44,759 nt of DNA from Clostridia bacterium (GTDB lineage Bacteria > Bacillota > Clostridia > Oscillospirales > Acutalibacteraceae). The notes under the pieces are model-generated. The model saw nothing but the letters and a program-made list of their open reading frames with translations, was not told the DNA's origin and ran no database searches. Within the stretch, counting starts at the first letter, position 1, and each line of letters begins with the position of its first letter. The stretch spans positions 1 through 44,759 of the forward strand of contig JAFTWE010000041.1 in assembly GCA_017465465.1 (NCBI GenBank). The letters are read 5' to 3'. The position numbers and the translations under genes were made by a program. Positions 23,697 through 32,044 of the stretch are shown here, piece by piece.

Positions 23697-25652
23697 ATGA
23701 AAAGAATTTTATCAGCAATTCTTGCGCTCATAATGATTGCATTGATTCCGTTGGAAATTACTGCTCTTGAGCCTGTTGAAAAAGAGGGGGAATTTGTTCT
23801 CCTGCCTGAAAAGGTAACTAAGACAACCGAAATCCGCACCCGCAAAAAGGTTGACGGGCTTCGTATGTATGTTGATGAAGAAAATCCGCTTTTTATGATT
23901 AGAAACTGCCCCTTGTGGAGCGGAGATTTAAGCGGAACGGCCTTCGCAAATGCGGCTATCAAAACATATTACGCTTTACCTGAGGATGTCCGCAATTTTG
24001 CAGTTATTTATATTGACGAGGGTCCAACATATCTTACCCCTGAGCAGCAGCTTGCTTTTTGGGATGAAATGCTTTATATAACCGACGCCGCAGGTGTTCC
24101 CGTTGTGTGCCAGTCCGAATGTTTCTGCACCAACAAAACCCGTGAGCCGTTTACTCAGCAGCAGCTTTCTGATATTATGAAGCGCCACGAAACCCTTATC
24201 GGCTTTGTTCAGGTTGAGCTTTCAACCAACGGCGTTACCAACGAAAAGCTTGCTTATGACGAGGTAACAGAGGATAACGGTGTTAACAATAATATCCTTG
24301 CAAGACTTAAATCCTGTGTTAAAGCCTGCAAAGAAAACGGCGGACTTTTCATCTGGCAGGATATGGAATATATTTATTGGAAAAAAGCAAACTATGTTAA
24401 TCATATTTTAAAGGACAGAGAGCTTTATGATTTGCTCAAAAGCTGCACTGAAAATGTGATTATTATGGATAAGCATAACGGTCACGGCAGGCACTTTGCT
24501 TCACAGGCAAATATTATGGGATGCTGGCTTGACGATGTTTGCGGCAACTGGGGTGTTAACCTTGAAAACTTCCTTTGGTATGAAGAAGGACTTCTTGAAT
24601 ATGACGAAGCAGGTGTTGCCCCCAACGAGCCTGATTTTGCTTACACAGCCAAATATCCCCCTGCACTTTACGGCATTGATATGATTGCTGACCTGGTAGG
24701 CGGCGCAACGGTTTATGCCATTGAGGGCACCTTCAGCCGAGGCGGACTTTATCACTGGATTAACGGTGAGGTTGTTATGACTGCCACCTTCTATGATGTT
24801 CTTTATCCGTTTTATCAGCTTGTTTTAAACGGTGCAGTTCCAAATAAAGAAGGGGTAAAGGAAAAAATCAAGGTTGCTTATAAAATGACCAGCCCTGTTT
24901 CTTATGCCCTTAGCGGAAACGATGCCCATATTCTTCAGGGGCTTTATTGTGATTCTTTTAATTTCTTCCACGAAAACTTTGATGTTAAGAGCAACCTCTA
25001 CAACGATTGCACAAAAGACTGGGTTCCCTCAACGGGCAGGTATCATATAATACCCATTCTTCCCATTTATTCTGACCCTGACGAGGTGCTTCCCGACAGT
25101 TATATTCTTAACGATTTCAAATATTTTATAAATCTTCTTTTCCTCAAGCCATTTAAAACAATGTTCTTTAACCGCCATTATAAAGAAACATATAAGGGTG
25201 ACGGAGTGCTGTTTGATATCAACGATTATATCTATGTGTTTAACAGCAACGAGAGTAAAGTAACCGACAGCAATCAGACGGTGAGCTACACCCTGCCTGA
25301 AAGCGGAATTAAGCTGGGCACAAACTTTGTTGCTCATACATACGCAATTTTTAAAGAAAACGGCAACGGAATTGACATTGATTTATGTAACCTCCGCCTT
25401 GACACAGACGATGTGTGTGCAGGCCTTGAGGATGAAAACACATTTATGATTAAATATGCCCTTGGCGGAAAAATGGATAACCCCAAGGATTTCAGAGAGT
25501 CGGTTATTGAGCTTTCGGGCTATGACAGTGAGCCCGCTGTTTCGGCAGAGGGCAGTAACGGCGCAAAGCTCAAAAAAGAGTGGAATGCTTCAACAGGCAC
25601 ACTCACCCTTACCGTTATTTCAAACGGTGATGTGAGAATATCGGTAAAATAA
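23697..25652 (+). CDS. Secreted GH98-like glycan hydrolase (tentative)
   Basis: 651 residues with a signal peptide (MKRILSAILALIMIALIPL, cleavage near residue 23-25). Residues about 55-430 look like a TIM-barrel hydrolase: IYIDEGPTYLTPEQQL, QVELSTNGVTNEKLAYDE, GGLFIWQDMEYIYW and DLVGGATVYAIEGTFS carry the acidic residues expected of barrel strand ends. The C-terminal 200 residues look like a beta-sandwich. The whole suggests family GH98 (endo-beta-galactosidases acting on blood-group glycans), but I judged this by pattern and the family could be another barrel type. No cell-wall anchor is visible. It has a GGAGTGA ribosome site and a possible TAAAAT -10 near 23674, lies just behind the DUF559 repeat, and ends at a strong terminator. 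Confidence 0.6.
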   Translation: MKRILSAILALIMIALIPLEITALEPVEKEGEFVLLPEKVTKTTEIRTRKKVDGLRMYVDEENPLFMIRNCPLWSGDLSGTAFANAAIKTYYALPEDVRNFAVIYIDEGPTYLTPEQQLAFWDEMLYITDAAGVPVVCQSECFCTNKTREPFTQQQLSDIMKRHETLIGFVQVELSTNGVTNEKLAYDEVTEDNGVNNNILARLKSCVKACKENGGLFIWQDMEYIYWKKANYVNHILKDRELYDLLKSCTENVIIMDKHNGHGRHFASQANIMGCWLDDVCGNWGVNLENFLWYEEGLLEYDEAGVAPNEPDFAYTAKYPPALYGIDMIADLVGGATVYAIEGTFSRGGLYHWINGEVVMTATFYDVLYPFYQLVLNGAVPNKEGVKEKIKVAYKMTSPVSYALSGNDAHILQGLYCDSFNFFHENFDVKSNLYNDCTKDWVPSTGRYHIIPILPIYSDPDEVLPDSYILNDFKYFINLLFLKPFKTMFFNRHYKETYKGDGVLFDINDYIYVFNSNESKVTDSNQTVSYTLPESGIKLGTNFVAHTYAIFKENGNGIDIDLCNLRLDTDDVCAGLEDENTFMIKYALGGKMDNPKDFRESVIELSGYDSEPAVSAEGSNGAKLKKEWNASTGTLTLTVISNGDVRISVK

Positions 25653-25656
25653 ATTT

Positions 25657-25692
25657 TCGGTCTGCATCGTAAAAGGTGCAGACCGATTTTAT
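25657..25692. terminator. Terminator of the GH98-like gene
   Basis: TCGGTCTGCATC/GGTGCAGACCGA hairpin followed by TTTTATT. On the minus strand it is followed by AAAATTT, so it may also stop readthrough from the opposite side. Confidence 0.88.
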
Positions 25693-25713
25693 TCGTTAAA
25701 AAACGCCGAAAAC

Positions 25714-25763
25714 TATCGAAAAATATCAAATGATGTCAAAAAATGTCGAATGGTTCCAAATAG
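25714..25763. repeat. Five degenerate 10-bp repeats
   Basis: Consecutive units TATCGAAAAA, TATCAAATGA, TGTCAAAAAA, TGTCGAATGG and TTCCAAATAG share the pattern T-R-T-C-R-A-A. The period equals about one helical turn, so the A-runs are in phase and may bend the DNA. The array lies between the 3' ends of two convergent genes. Confidence 0.5.
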
Positions 25764-25789
25764 AAAAATGATAGGCCTTGGCTTAATGC

Positions 25790-26779
25790 TTACGCTCTTT
25801 TTCCTGAGGGTAAAGATATCCCTGCAAGGCGCTCCAACAGGTGGATAAAGGGCAACCAGATTACAGTGCATAAAATGTTAAAAACTGTGTGAACAAAAGC
25901 AATTCCTGCCTGGTCAATTTCCATACTGTCCACCGCTTCAAGGGAAAAGGCTTTTTTTACAAGATAAAATGCCGTGAGCAAAACCACCGTTCCGCCGATG
26001 TTAAAATAAAGGTGGATGAGTGCGGCACGCTTTGCATTTTTTGAGGTGCCTACGGAAGAAATCATTGCCGTAACGCAGGTGCCGATATTCTGCCCCATTA
26101 TAATTGGAATGGCTGAGCCGAAGGTGACTGCTCCCGTTGCGGAAAGGGCCTGCAAAATTCCTACCGAGGCAGAGGAGGACTGAATGATTGCCGTGAGAAT
26201 TGTTCCTGCAAGAACACCCGGAATCGGGTTGGTAAAAAGAGTGAGAATGTTGGTAAATTCGGGAATATCCTGAAGCCCTGAAACGGAGTCTGACATAGCG
26301 TCCATGCCTGTCATAAGTGTTGCAAAGCCAAGGAGAATCAGACCTGTATCCTTGTGCTTTTCGTTTTTTATAAAAAGAAAAAGAATAATGCCGATAACCG
26401 CAAGAACAGGCACAAATGATGCGGGCTTGAAAATCTGAATATACCACGCTTCGCCTGCAAGGCCCGTGAGGCTTAATATCCACGAGGTTACTGTTGTGCC
26501 GATATTTGCGCCCATAATAATTCTGATTGCCTGCTGTAAATTGAGTATTCCCGAATTTACAAGACCTACGACCATAACCGTTGTTGCGGAAGAAGACTGA
26601 ATAACGGCGGTGACGACAATTCCCAGAAAAAATCCCTTGGCAGGTGACGAGGTCATTTTAGATAAAACATTGCTAAGCTCGCCTTCGGCCTTTTTTTCTA
26701 AAGCTCCGCCCATTAACTGCATACCGAAAAGAAAAAGTGAAAGCCCGCCCAACAAACTGAGTAAATCAAAAATATCCAT
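25790..26779 (-). CDS. Na/Pi cotransporter family membrane protein
   Basis: 329 residues with about eight to nine membrane helices. It contains the two inverted-repeat signatures of the Na/Pi (NptA/SLC34-like) family: VTAVIQSSSATTVMVVGLVN and LTAIIQSSSASVGILQAL, each followed by a glycine-rich helix with IIMGANIGTTVTS or IIMGQNIGTCVTA. It would move phosphate with sodium across the membrane. Many bacterial members carry a C-terminal PhoU domain; this one lacks it and is the short form. I start at the ATG at 26779 with GGGAGGTC upstream; an earlier in-frame start would add 30 residues that do not look like family sequence. It is monocistronic and convergent with the GH98-like gene. Confidence 0.9.
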   Translation of the reverse strand: MDIFDLLSLLGGLSLFLFGMQLMGGALEKKAEGELSNVLSKMTSSPAKGFFLGIVVTAVIQSSSATTVMVVGLVNSGILNLQQAIRIIMGANIGTTVTSWILSLTGLAGEAWYIQIFKPASFVPVLAVIGIILFLFIKNEKHKDTGLILLGFATLMTGMDAMSDSVSGLQDIPEFTNILTLFTNPIPGVLAGTILTAIIQSSSASVGILQALSATGAVTFGSAIPIIMGQNIGTCVTAMISSVGTSKNAKRAALIHLYFNIGGTVVLLTAFYLVKKAFSLEAVDSMEIDQAGIAFVHTVFNILCTVIWLPFIHLLERLAGISLPSGKRA

Positions 26780-26875
26780 AATGACCTCCCGAAATATGTT
26801 CCTGACTATTTTATGCAGGGCAAGGGGGATAAATGTATAAAAAACACACTCGTAAAGGCTACTTCTCATAAGGAT

Positions 26876-26918
26876 GTTAAAAAAGCAACGGCGGATTTGA
26901 TAATCTGTCGTTGCTTTT
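26876..26918 (-). terminator. Terminator of the glycerol-1-phosphate dehydrogenase gene
   Basis: On the minus strand AAAAGCAACG/CGTTGCTTTT with an inner GATT/AATC stem, running into TTTTTTAAC. Confidence 0.8.
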
Positions 26919-27015
26919 ACTGTTCTGCAAAGTGGAATTTGTCTTATTGAGATTTATCACAAGACAAGTTTTTATTTTCAACCGCTGTACGCAGAATATC
27001 AGAACACCTTTTTGT

Positions 27016-28317
27016 TTAAATAATATCATCAATAATTCCCAAATCCCAGCAAAGTCTGGATAAAACATACTTATCTCTTATATCCTTCGATGCCTTAAAA
27101 GTCAATGGTAAAATTTCTTCATCAAGCCCGATTTCAGCCATTGTTTTTGGAAGCCCAACCTTGGTGTACAGTGATTGCAATTCTTCTGTTGAGGGTAATT
27201 CTTCTCTGATAATACTTAGTATATTATCCCATTTTTCTGCTATTATTTCAAAACGCCTTTTGTGGCTTTCTATATCATATTTCTGTTCTTTTTCTTCAAG
27301 GGCAATCATACTTTCTGCGCCCTTTCCCAGAAATTCTCTTAATGTTTTACTCCAAGCGTGAAAATCGAATTTTTCTACATAATCAAATGCTTTTTTTCTT
27401 TCCGGAGTAATTTTTTTAATTTTCTCATATAGCTTAATCGATATTAAAGTGCCTAAGGCGCATTGAATACCATGAAATTCCACGGGTGTACCAAACTCAG
27501 CACCACGCATATCCCATATATGCGACAGATAGTGTTCAGTTCCGGAAGCGGGACGGGAAACTCCTGCAATTTTCATTGCAGCACCACACAAAATCAATCC
27601 CTCAAAAACGGCTTCGACCGCATTCTTTTCTTTATTTACAAGTCCTTCTGCGTTATCTACACATTTTTTCAATGATGCCCTTACAAGTGAAGCAATATCT
27701 TCACAGTAATACTCACCGTTTATTATATTTGATATACGCCACTCGCAAATTGAAACGTATTTCGCCAACATATCGCCAAGTCCCGAAATCATCATCTCTA
27801 CAGGTGCTTTACAAAGTATATTGGTATCACCAATAATTACATCGGCACACTTGCTGTTAAGCGAAATTTTCAGTCCCTCCATAGTCATTGAAGAAGTTGC
27901 GGATGCATAACCGTCCATAGACGGAGCCGTTCCCACTATGATATAAGATTTATCAGCAATATTCGCGATAATTTTGCTTATGTCATTTATGACACCGGAG
28001 CCAACACCGATTACTGCATCGCACTCAGGCGAAAAATTCATTGCCGCAAGGCCTACATTGGCTTCGTCCGGCTCAAGAATTGCTTTGCTGAATATATACT
28101 TCTCTGCTTTTATTCCGTTTTTATGAAGCAAATCAAAAACGGAATGACCCGCCGCTTCGTATGTATTACGGTCCGCTAAAATAAACGGCTTTTTGCAATT
28201 CAAAGCCTCTAAAATTTCAGGCAGCTTATTTATTGCGTTTTCACCTATGATTATTCTTGAATTAAACAAATGCTGTTTGCCACAGGCACAGCCTTCAGTT
28301 TTTAAATTAAACTCCAA
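27016..28317 (-). CDS. sn-glycerol-1-phosphate dehydrogenase
   Basis: 433 residues of the iron-containing alcohol dehydrogenase superfamily, AraM/EgsA branch. Diagnostic segments are GVGSGVINDISK (nucleotide binding), GTAPSMDGYAS, SGLGDMLAKY (metal Asp) and SRPASGTEHYLSH (metal His). It reduces dihydroxyacetone phosphate to glycerol-1-phosphate with NAD(P)H, a stereochemistry typical of archaeal lipids; in Bacillus the enzyme feeds an ether-lipid-like prenyl product. The start appears to be TTG at 28317, with AAGGTG five bases upstream and no in-frame ATG nearby. Base composition looks more A/T-rich than secA and the downstream genes. It is flanked by a hairpin-dense region upstream and its own terminator downstream, and no prenyltransferase partner is in the window. 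Confidence 0.88.
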   Translation of the reverse strand: MEFNLKTEGCACGKQHLFNSRIIIGENAINKLPEILEALNCKKPFILADRNTYEAAGHSVFDLLHKNGIKAEKYIFSKAILEPDEANVGLAAMNFSPECDAVIGVGSGVINDISKIIANIADKSYIIVGTAPSMDGYASATSSMTMEGLKISLNSKCADVIIGDTNILCKAPVEMMISGLGDMLAKYVSICEWRISNIINGEYYCEDIASLVRASLKKCVDNAEGLVNKEKNAVEAVFEGLILCGAAMKIAGVSRPASGTEHYLSHIWDMRGAEFGTPVEFHGIQCALGTLISIKLYEKIKKITPERKKAFDYVEKFDFHAWSKTLREFLGKGAESMIALEEKEQKYDIESHKRRFEIIAEKWDNILSIIREELPSTEELQSLYTKVGLPKTMAEIGLDEEILPLTFKASKDIRDKYVLSRLCWDLGIIDDII

Positions 28318-28356
28318 AAAATCACCTTATTCTACTAAATATATATTTTCCTGACT

Positions 28357-28382
28357 GTCCGGCAAATTCTTATTTGTCGGAC
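28357..28382. other. Hairpin in the leader of the G1P dehydrogenase gene
   Basis: An 11-pair stem from GTCCGGCAAAT (28357-28367) to ATTTGTCGGAC (28372-28382) with one G-U pair and loop TCTT. No T-run follows on the minus strand, so it is not a simple terminator. It could be a leader structure or a protein-binding palindrome. Confidence 0.55.
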
Positions 28383-28383
28383 T

Positions 28384-28500
28384 GATTTAGAACCGGCATC
28401 GCATTTTTAAGTATGAATGCAGTTGGGCTAAGCCCAAACCCATTTTGTTGCAACATATCAGTCAATATCCTTCGGTATTAGCCGAATATAACTTCTAATC
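28384..28500. other. Hairpin-rich intergenic stretch
   Basis: No open frame with a ribosome site. It contains the palindrome TTGGGC-TAA-GCCCAA near 28428-28442, a GCATT/AATGC stem near 28400-28420 and an ATATCCTTCGG/CCGAATATA stem near 28467-28492. No known riboswitch or RNA family was recognised. Confidence 0.4.
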
Positions 28501-28555
28501 AATAAAACTCGCCAAGGCGAATAAAACTGCGAGGCTTCCTTATGAGAAGTCTCGC
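28501..28555 (-). terminator. Tandem terminators of secA
   Basis: On the minus strand a 10-pair hairpin GCGAGACTTC/GAAGCCTCGC (28555-28529) is followed by AGTTTTATT, and a second small hairpin TCGCC-TT-GGCGA (28520-28509) by GTTTTATT. Confidence 0.8.
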
Positions 28556-28573
28556 AATGAGTGTGCTTTAACT

Positions 28574-31312
28574 TTATTCTGCCTGCTTGCCGGGGGCGCC
28601 GCAGCATTTTTTATATTTCTTTCCGCTTCCACAGGGGCAAGGGTCGTTAGGGCCAACCTTTTTGCCCTTTCTGACTGTTCTGCCTTTTTCGCTTCCGTCG
28701 GAAGAGCCGCTTTCACTTGTGATTTTGGCGGTCTGCTTTCTTTCGGTTTCTTCTTTGGATTTGATAACAACGGTGAGCATCTGCTTAACTGTATCCTCGC
28801 GGATATTTGTGCTCATTTCATCAAACAAATCTGAACCCTGAACACGGTATGCAACAACAGGCTGCTGCTGACCGTAGGCGCGAAGTCCGATACCTCTGCG
28901 AAGCTCGTCCATATCGTCGATGTGGTCCATCCACTTTGTGTCAACATTACGAAGAAGAATCATTCTTTCAAGGGCGCGCATAGTTTCGTCGCCGAGAATT
29001 TCTTCTCTCTTTTCATAAAGAGCGTGACCTCTTTCAAGAAGCATCTCTTTTGCCTCGGCTCTGTTTGCCTTGTCATCGAGGAAGTCCTCGTCTGTGGTGA
29101 GCCAGCCCTTAAACTTACTGCGAAGACCTGCAACATTCCACTCGTTTTCGGGAAGAGCAGAGGGGCAGTAGAAATCAACTGATTCGTTAACGCAATCTTC
29201 AAGCATACGCATAATTGCAGGCTTAAGCTCTTCGCCGTTGAGGACTCTGTTACGCTGCTCATAAATAAGCTCACGCTGACGGTTCATAACATCGTCAAAC
29301 TGAAGAGTATTCTTACGGATAGCGAAGTTCTGGCCTTCCTTCTTGCGCTGAGCACTTTCGATAGACTTTGAAACCATTTTTGATTCAATGGGCATATCCT
29401 CGGGAGTGTTGAGGGCGCTCATCATATTTGAAAGTCTTTCACCGCCGAAAAGTCGCATAAGGTCATCTTCAAGAGAGAGATAAAAACGGCTTGCACCGGG
29501 GTCGCCCTGGCGGCCTGCACGGCCACGGAGCTGATTATCAATTCGGCGTGAGTCGTGACGCTCTGTGCCGATGATGAATAGTCCGCCTGCTTCACGGACC
29601 TTGTCGGCCTCGTCTTTGATAGCGTCTTTATATTTCTTTTCAAGTGACTGATATTCTTTTCTTGCATTGATGATATCTTCGTTGTCAGTTTCTGCAAAGC
29701 CTGTTGCTTCAACAATGAGCTCTTCGGGGTATTCCATTCTTCTCATTTCGGCTTTTGCAAGGTATTCTGAGTTACCGCCGAGCATAATATCGGTACCGCG
29801 GCCTGCCATATTGGTGGCGATTGTAACTGCGCCGAACTTACCTGCCTGGGCAACAATTTCAGCTTCTTTATCGTGGAACTTGGCGTTCAACACCTCGTGC
29901 TTAATGCCGTTGCGCTTGAGGATTTTGCTCAGTTCCTCTGATTTTTCAATAGAAATTGTACCCACAAGAACGGGCTGACCCTTTTCGTGGCAAGCCTTAA
30001 TCTGCTCAACAATGGCGTCAAACTTTGCCTTTTCTGTTTTATAAACGGTGTCGGGGTCGTCCTGACGAATCATCGGCTTGTTGGTGGGAATTTCAACAAC
30101 ATCAAGAGAGTAGATTTCGTTAAATTCCTGGCTTTCGGTCATAGCAGTACCTGTCATACCTGAAAGCTTTTTGTAAAGGCGGAAGTAATTCTGGAAGGTG
30201 ATTGTAGCAAGAGTTTTGCTCTCGTTTTCAACCTTAACGCCTTCCTTTGCCTCCAGAGCCTGATGAAGACCCTCGTTGTAACGGCGGCCGAGCATAATAC
30301 GGCCTGTGAATTCATCAACGATAAGCACCTGACCGTCTTTAACAACATAGTCAATATCTCTTTTCATAACACCGATAGCCTTGATTGCCTGGTTGATATG
30401 ATGAGAGATTGTCATATTTTCAGCGTCCATAAGGTTTTCAAGTCCGAAGTATTTTTCAGCCTTGGCAATACCTGATTTGGTGAGGGTTGCGGTGCGTGCC
30501 TTTTCGTCAACAACATAGTCGCCGTCAGCTACATCTTCAACCTCCATTTTGCTTTCTGCCTCTTTAACCTTTGACATTGAAAGGGTTCTTACAAAGTTAT
30601 TGGCAAGAGAATAAAGCTCGGTTGACTGCTCACCGCGGCCTGAAATAATAAGGGGAGTTCTTGCTTCGTCGATAAGGATTGAGTCAACCTCGTCCACAAC
30701 AGCAAAAGCGTGACCGCGCTGAACCTTATTTTCTTTATAAGGCACCATATTGTCACGAAGATAGTCAAAGCCCATTTCGTTGTTTGTGCCGTAAGTAATG
30801 TCTGCATTGTAAGCAGCCTGGCGCTCCTCATTAGTGAGCCCGTGAATAATAAGACCGACTGAAAGACCCATAAAGCGGTAGAGCTTGCCCATCCACTCAG
30901 AGTCACGGCGGGCAAGGTAATCGTTAACGGTAACAATGTGAACACCGTCGCCTGTGAGAGCGTTGAGGTATGCAGGGAGGGTAGCAACAAGGGTTTTACC
31001 TTCACCTGTTCTCATTTCTGCAATTCTGCCCTGATGAAGAATGATACCGCCGATAATCTGGACGGGGAAATGCTTCATACCAAGCACACGCCACGAAGCC
31101 TCACGGCAGGCGGCAAATGCCTCAGGGAGAATGTCATCAAGGGTTTCACCGTTTTTCAGTCTTTCTTTAAATTCGGGGGTTTTTGCCTGAAGCTCTTTGT
31201 CGGTGAGCTTTGCAAAGCTTTCTTCAAGGGCAAGTACCTTATCCTTTATCGGGTTTACTCTTTTAACTTCTCTCTTTGAGTAATCACCGAAAAGCAACTT
31301 TAATAATCCCAT
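28574..31312 (-). CDS. secA: Preprotein translocase ATPase SecA
   Basis: 912 residues. The motor that drives unfolded preproteins through SecYEG, needed for the signal-peptide proteins in this window. Walker A is [13 protein letters not shown], the DEAD-type box is [18 protein letters not shown], and motif VI includes [23 protein letters not shown]. The preprotein cross-linking, helical scaffold and wing domains follow, and the C-terminus is a zinc-binding SEC-C motif ([16 protein letters not shown]) that contacts SecB-like partners or lipids. The linker before it is charged and Ser/Lys-rich. GAGGTGATAAA precedes the ATG. It has its own promoter, is monocistronic, and ends at tandem hairpins. 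Confidence 0.97.
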   Translation of the reverse strand: MGLLKLLFGDYSKREVKRVNPIKDKVLALEESFAKLTDKELQAKTPEFKERLKNGETLDDILPEAFAACREASWRVLGMKHFPVQIIGGIILHQGRIAEMRTGEGKTLVATLPAYLNALTGDGVHIVTVNDYLARRDSEWMGKLYRFMGLSVGLIIHGLTNEERQAAYNADITYGTNNEMGFDYLRDNMVPYKENKVQRGHAFAVVDEVDSILIDEARTPLIISGRGEQSTELYSLANNFVRTLSMSKVKEAESKMEVEDVADGDYVVDEKARTATLTKSGIAKAEKYFGLENLMDAENMTISHHINQAIKAIGVMKRDIDYVVKDGQVLIVDEFTGRIMLGRRYNEGLHQALEAKEGVKVENESKTLATITFQNYFRLYKKLSGMTGTAMTESQEFNEIYSLDVVEIPTNKPMIRQDDPDTVYKTEKAKFDAIVEQIKACHEKGQPVLVGTISIEKSEELSKILKRNGIKHEVLNAKFHDKEAEIVAQAGKFGAVTIATNMAGRGTDIMLGGNSEYLAKAEMRRMEYPEELIVEATGFAETDNEDIINARKEYQSLEKKYKDAIKDEADKVREAGGLFIIGTERHDSRRIDNQLRGRAGRQGDPGASRFYLSLEDDLMRLFGGERLSNMMSALNTPEDMPIESKMVSKSIESAQRKKEGQNFAIRKNTLQFDDVMNRQRELIYEQRNRVLNGEELKPAIMRMLEDCVNESVDFYCPSALPENEWNVAGLRSKFKGWLTTDEDFLDDKANRAEAKEMLLERGHALYEKREEILGDETMRALERMILLRNVDTKWMDHIDDMDELRRGIGLRAYGQQQPVVAYRVQGSDLFDEMSTNIREDTVKQMLTVVIKSKEETERKQTAKITSESGSSDGSEKGRTVRKGKKVGPNDPCPCGSGKKYKKCCGAPGKQAE

Positions 31313-31377
31313 TTTATCACCTCAGAAAAATTTCTGCATATTTTCAAGTGTTCGACTGTCGACAACTTCATCAGTTT

Positions 31378-31406
31378 ATTATATCACACAAATAACATAA
31401 GCACAA
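31378..31406 (-). promoter_or_regulatory. Promoter of secA
   Basis: On the minus strand TTGTGC (31406-31401), 17-bp spacer, TATAAT (31383-31378). Confidence 0.7.
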
Positions 31407-31444
31407 CAAGAATTTTGTAAATTTTCTGTGTATACTTTACCCCA

Positions 31445-31473
31445 TTGAAAATGGTTTGGATATGTGGTAAAAT
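31445..31473 (+). promoter_or_regulatory. Promoter of the dCMP deaminase gene
   Basis: TTGAAA (31445-31450), 17-bp spacer, extended -10 TGG-TAAAAT (31465-31473). An earlier in-frame start at 31464 falls inside it. Confidence 0.7.
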
Positions 31474-31502
31474 TAGAAAAATTGTACCGAAAGGAAGATT
31501 TT

Positions 31503-32003
31503 ATGCCGAAGAGAGACGACTATATTTCATGGGACGAATATTTTATGGGAATTGCCCTGCTTGCCGCAAAGCGAAGCAAGGACCCAAGCACTCAGGTTGG
31601 TGCGTGCATTGTGAATGAAAACAAAAAAATCATGTCGATGGGCTATAACGGCTTTCCTATCGGCTGTGATGATGACGCTTTCCCCTGGGACAGAGAGGGC
31701 AACTGCTCTTACGACACAAAATATCCTTATGTGTGCCACGCCGAATTAAATGCAATTCTCAATAACCGCGGCGGAAGCCTTGAGGGATGCTCAATTTATG
31801 TTGCGCTGTTCCCTTGCTGTGAATGTGCAAAGGCTATTATTCAAAGCGGTATTAAAAAGGTGCTTTATATCTCAGATAAATATGCCGACTCCGACTCCAC
31901 AAGGGCTTCTAAGAGAATGATGGATGCCGCAGGGGTTGAATACAAAAAAATTGAAATCAACCACGGCTCAATCACCATTGATTTTGATGAAAAACTGGTA
32001 TAA
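31503..32003 (+). CDS. dCMP deaminase family protein
   Basis: 166 residues. It should deaminate dCMP to dUMP, a precursor of dTMP, in the cytoplasm. The zinc site is CHAELNAIL (His and the catalytic Glu) together with FPCCECAKAI (two Cys). An additional zinc or substrate loop is suggested by FPWDREGNCSYDTKYPYVCH, as in ComEB/dCMP deaminases. The start MPKRDDY at 31503 has AAGGAAG upstream (31491-31497). It is monocistronic, divergent from secA, and followed by a bidirectional terminator. Other cytidine/deoxycytidylate deaminase substrates cannot be excluded. Confidence 0.9.
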   Translation: MPKRDDYISWDEYFMGIALLAAKRSKDPSTQVGACIVNENKKIMSMGYNGFPIGCDDDAFPWDREGNCSYDTKYPYVCHAELNAILNNRGGSLEGCSIYVALFPCCECAKAIIQSGIKKVLYISDKYADSDSTRASKRMMDAAGVEYKKIEINHGSITIDFDEKLV

Positions 32004-32010
32004 CAAAACA

Positions 32011-32044
32011 ACGGCTCCCGAGAAGGGAGCCGTAAATTTTTATT
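32011..32044. terminator. Bidirectional terminator between convergent genes
   Basis: Perfect ACGGCTCCC/GGGAGCCGT hairpin with loop GAGAA. The plus-strand tail is AAATTTTTATT. Confidence 0.85.

Noticed and set aside
26817..26828. AGGGCAAGGGGG near the Na/Pi transporter start also occurs in the left DUF559 arm.
   Set aside because: It is not part of a hairpin or arm structure at 26817, so a chance G-rich match is more likely than a third repeat copy.
26861..28550. A 13-bp inverted repeat, ACTTCTCATAAGG at 26861-26873 and its complement at 28538-28550, flanks the G1P dehydrogenase gene.
   Set aside because: A 45-kb window is expected to hold many chance 13-mer matches, one copy is part of the secA terminator hairpin, and there is no target duplication or transposase, so it is not evidence for a mobile element.
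31338..31360. GTTCGACTGTCGACAAC near the secA promoter as an operator.
   Set aside because: It is an imperfect palindrome with a short TCGA core, and nothing else supports a binding site there.
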